Positions 23,556 through 23,864 of a stretch of DNA of 23,864 nt are shown here, piece after piece. Source of the DNA: RGUW01 sp040399325 (GTDB lineage: Bacteria > Cyanobacteriota > Cyanobacteriia > PCC-6307 > Cyanobiaceae); contig JBBASJ010000037.1 of assembly GCA_040399325.1 (NCBI GenBank), forward strand, positions 1 through 23,864, read 5' to 3'. The notes below the pieces were generated by a model. The model saw nothing but the letters and a program-made list of their open reading frames with translations. It had not been told where the DNA came from and did not search any database. A program made the position numbers and the translations under genes. Each line of letters starts with the position of its first letter. Positions within the stretch are counted from its first letter, which is position 1.

Positions 23556-23584
23556 AGAATAGGACAAAACACAAACCTGGACAA
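23556..23584 (-). promoter_or_regulatory. Sigma-70-type promoter of the QDFYSHSNW gene
   Basis: On the minus strand TTGTCC (23579-23584) and TATTCT (23556-23561) are exactly 17 bp apart, each matching the consensus at four of six positions, 22 bp before the ATG. A small inverted repeat cctgg-acaa-ccagg (23576-23589) straddles the -35 and could be an operator. Confidence 0.45.
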
Positions 23585-23649
23585 CCAGGAGAGTCCTAGC
23601 GGCACACATTGGACAATGCATCGGCGAACCGGGGCTGGCAGTGCTGGCC

Positions 23650-23864
23650 TCAGCCCTGAGGATCGCTGAGGGGTAGCGACGGATCAAGCCCTTCCACTTC
23701 GCCTGCAAAGACACGGCTGGCGGTGATGTCTTCTGCTTCGATCGTCATCAGATCAAGCCTGCTCAGAGCTTCCCCCATGCGCCTGAACAGACGTCCCGCC
23801 TGGCGCATACGGGCCCGATCGATGGCATTGCGAATCGAACGGGCATTGGCAAAAAACGGCAACT
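23650..23864 (-). CDS. cbbX: C-terminus of a CbbX-like AAA+ ATPase (partial at right edge)
   Basis: The last 71 codons of a gene entering from the right edge. FFANARSIRNAIDRARMRQA followed by LDLMTIEAEDITASRVFAG matches the C-terminal helical lid of CbbX/SpoVK-type AAA+ proteins. CbbX is a Rubisco activase that remodels inhibited form I Rubisco using ATP. CbbX is the better guess in a picocyanobacterium, but the ATPase core is outside the window, so the call rests on the tail only. A Ser/Pro-rich end (GLDPSLPLSDPQG) follows. Confidence 0.62.
   Translation of the reverse strand, partial: LPFFANARSIRNAIDRARMRQAGRLFRRMGEALSRLDLMTIEAEDITASRVFAGEVEGLDPSLPLSDPQG

Overview
The window looks like a chromosome segment of a picocyanobacterium of the Cyanobium / alpha-cyanobacterial Synechococcus type. 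The core genes are strongly GC-biased at third codon positions. HisZ and a short-form HisG occur together, a 74-aa cyanobacterial-type dicluster ferredoxin is present, and the right edge carries the C-terminus of a CbbX-like AAA+ protein. Assignment to a genus is inference.

Layout. (1) 1-300: end of an unidentified gene, a 14-bp degenerate tandem repeat, and tRNA-Ser(GGA) with its terminator on the minus strand. (2) 335-4106, plus strand, closely spaced: [2Fe-2S] ferredoxin, inositol-monophosphatase-family phosphatase, hisZ, dicluster ferredoxin, PEBP-family protein, hypothetical protein; a fatty-acid desaturase converges on it from the minus strand. (3) 4990-10780: AT-richer accessory stretch. 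It holds two small lipoproteins, two small exported proteins with Cys residues, a CPA1-type cation/H+ antiporter and a leaderless protein with a choice-of-anchor-like N-terminus and a Hint domain. It ends in non-coding or decayed DNA on the 3' side of tRNA-Pro(TGG). (4) 10964-15975: core genes again, namely a 64-aa small protein, RidA, a lone FbpC/FutC-like ABC ATPase, GloB, HisG and an MsbA-like ABC exporter coupled to hisG. (5) 16083-17039: AT-richer leaderless protein with one EF-hand-type loop. (6) 17013-22211: alpha/beta hydrolase, GNAT acetyltransferase, a three-gene minus-strand operon (HtrA-like protease, DUF2064/TIGR04282 protein, TIGR04283 glycosyltransferase) and divergent dnaA. (7) 22280-23533: AT-richer leaderless protein with a QDFYSHSNW motif (Het-C/VWA7-like helical fold), then the partial CbbX-like gene.

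Working relationships. HisZ and short HisG together form the first enzyme of histidine synthesis although their genes are about 11 kb apart. The HtrA operon is translationally coupled through TTGA and ATGA overlaps, and hisG is coupled to the exporter through TGATG. Five convergent gene pairs overlap at their 3' ends. The least explained content is the three AT-richer leaderless proteins (Hint, EF-hand, QDFYSHSNW) and the cluster of small envelope proteins; these are the best candidates for something undescribed. No integrase, transposase, CRISPR array or clear defence system was seen.
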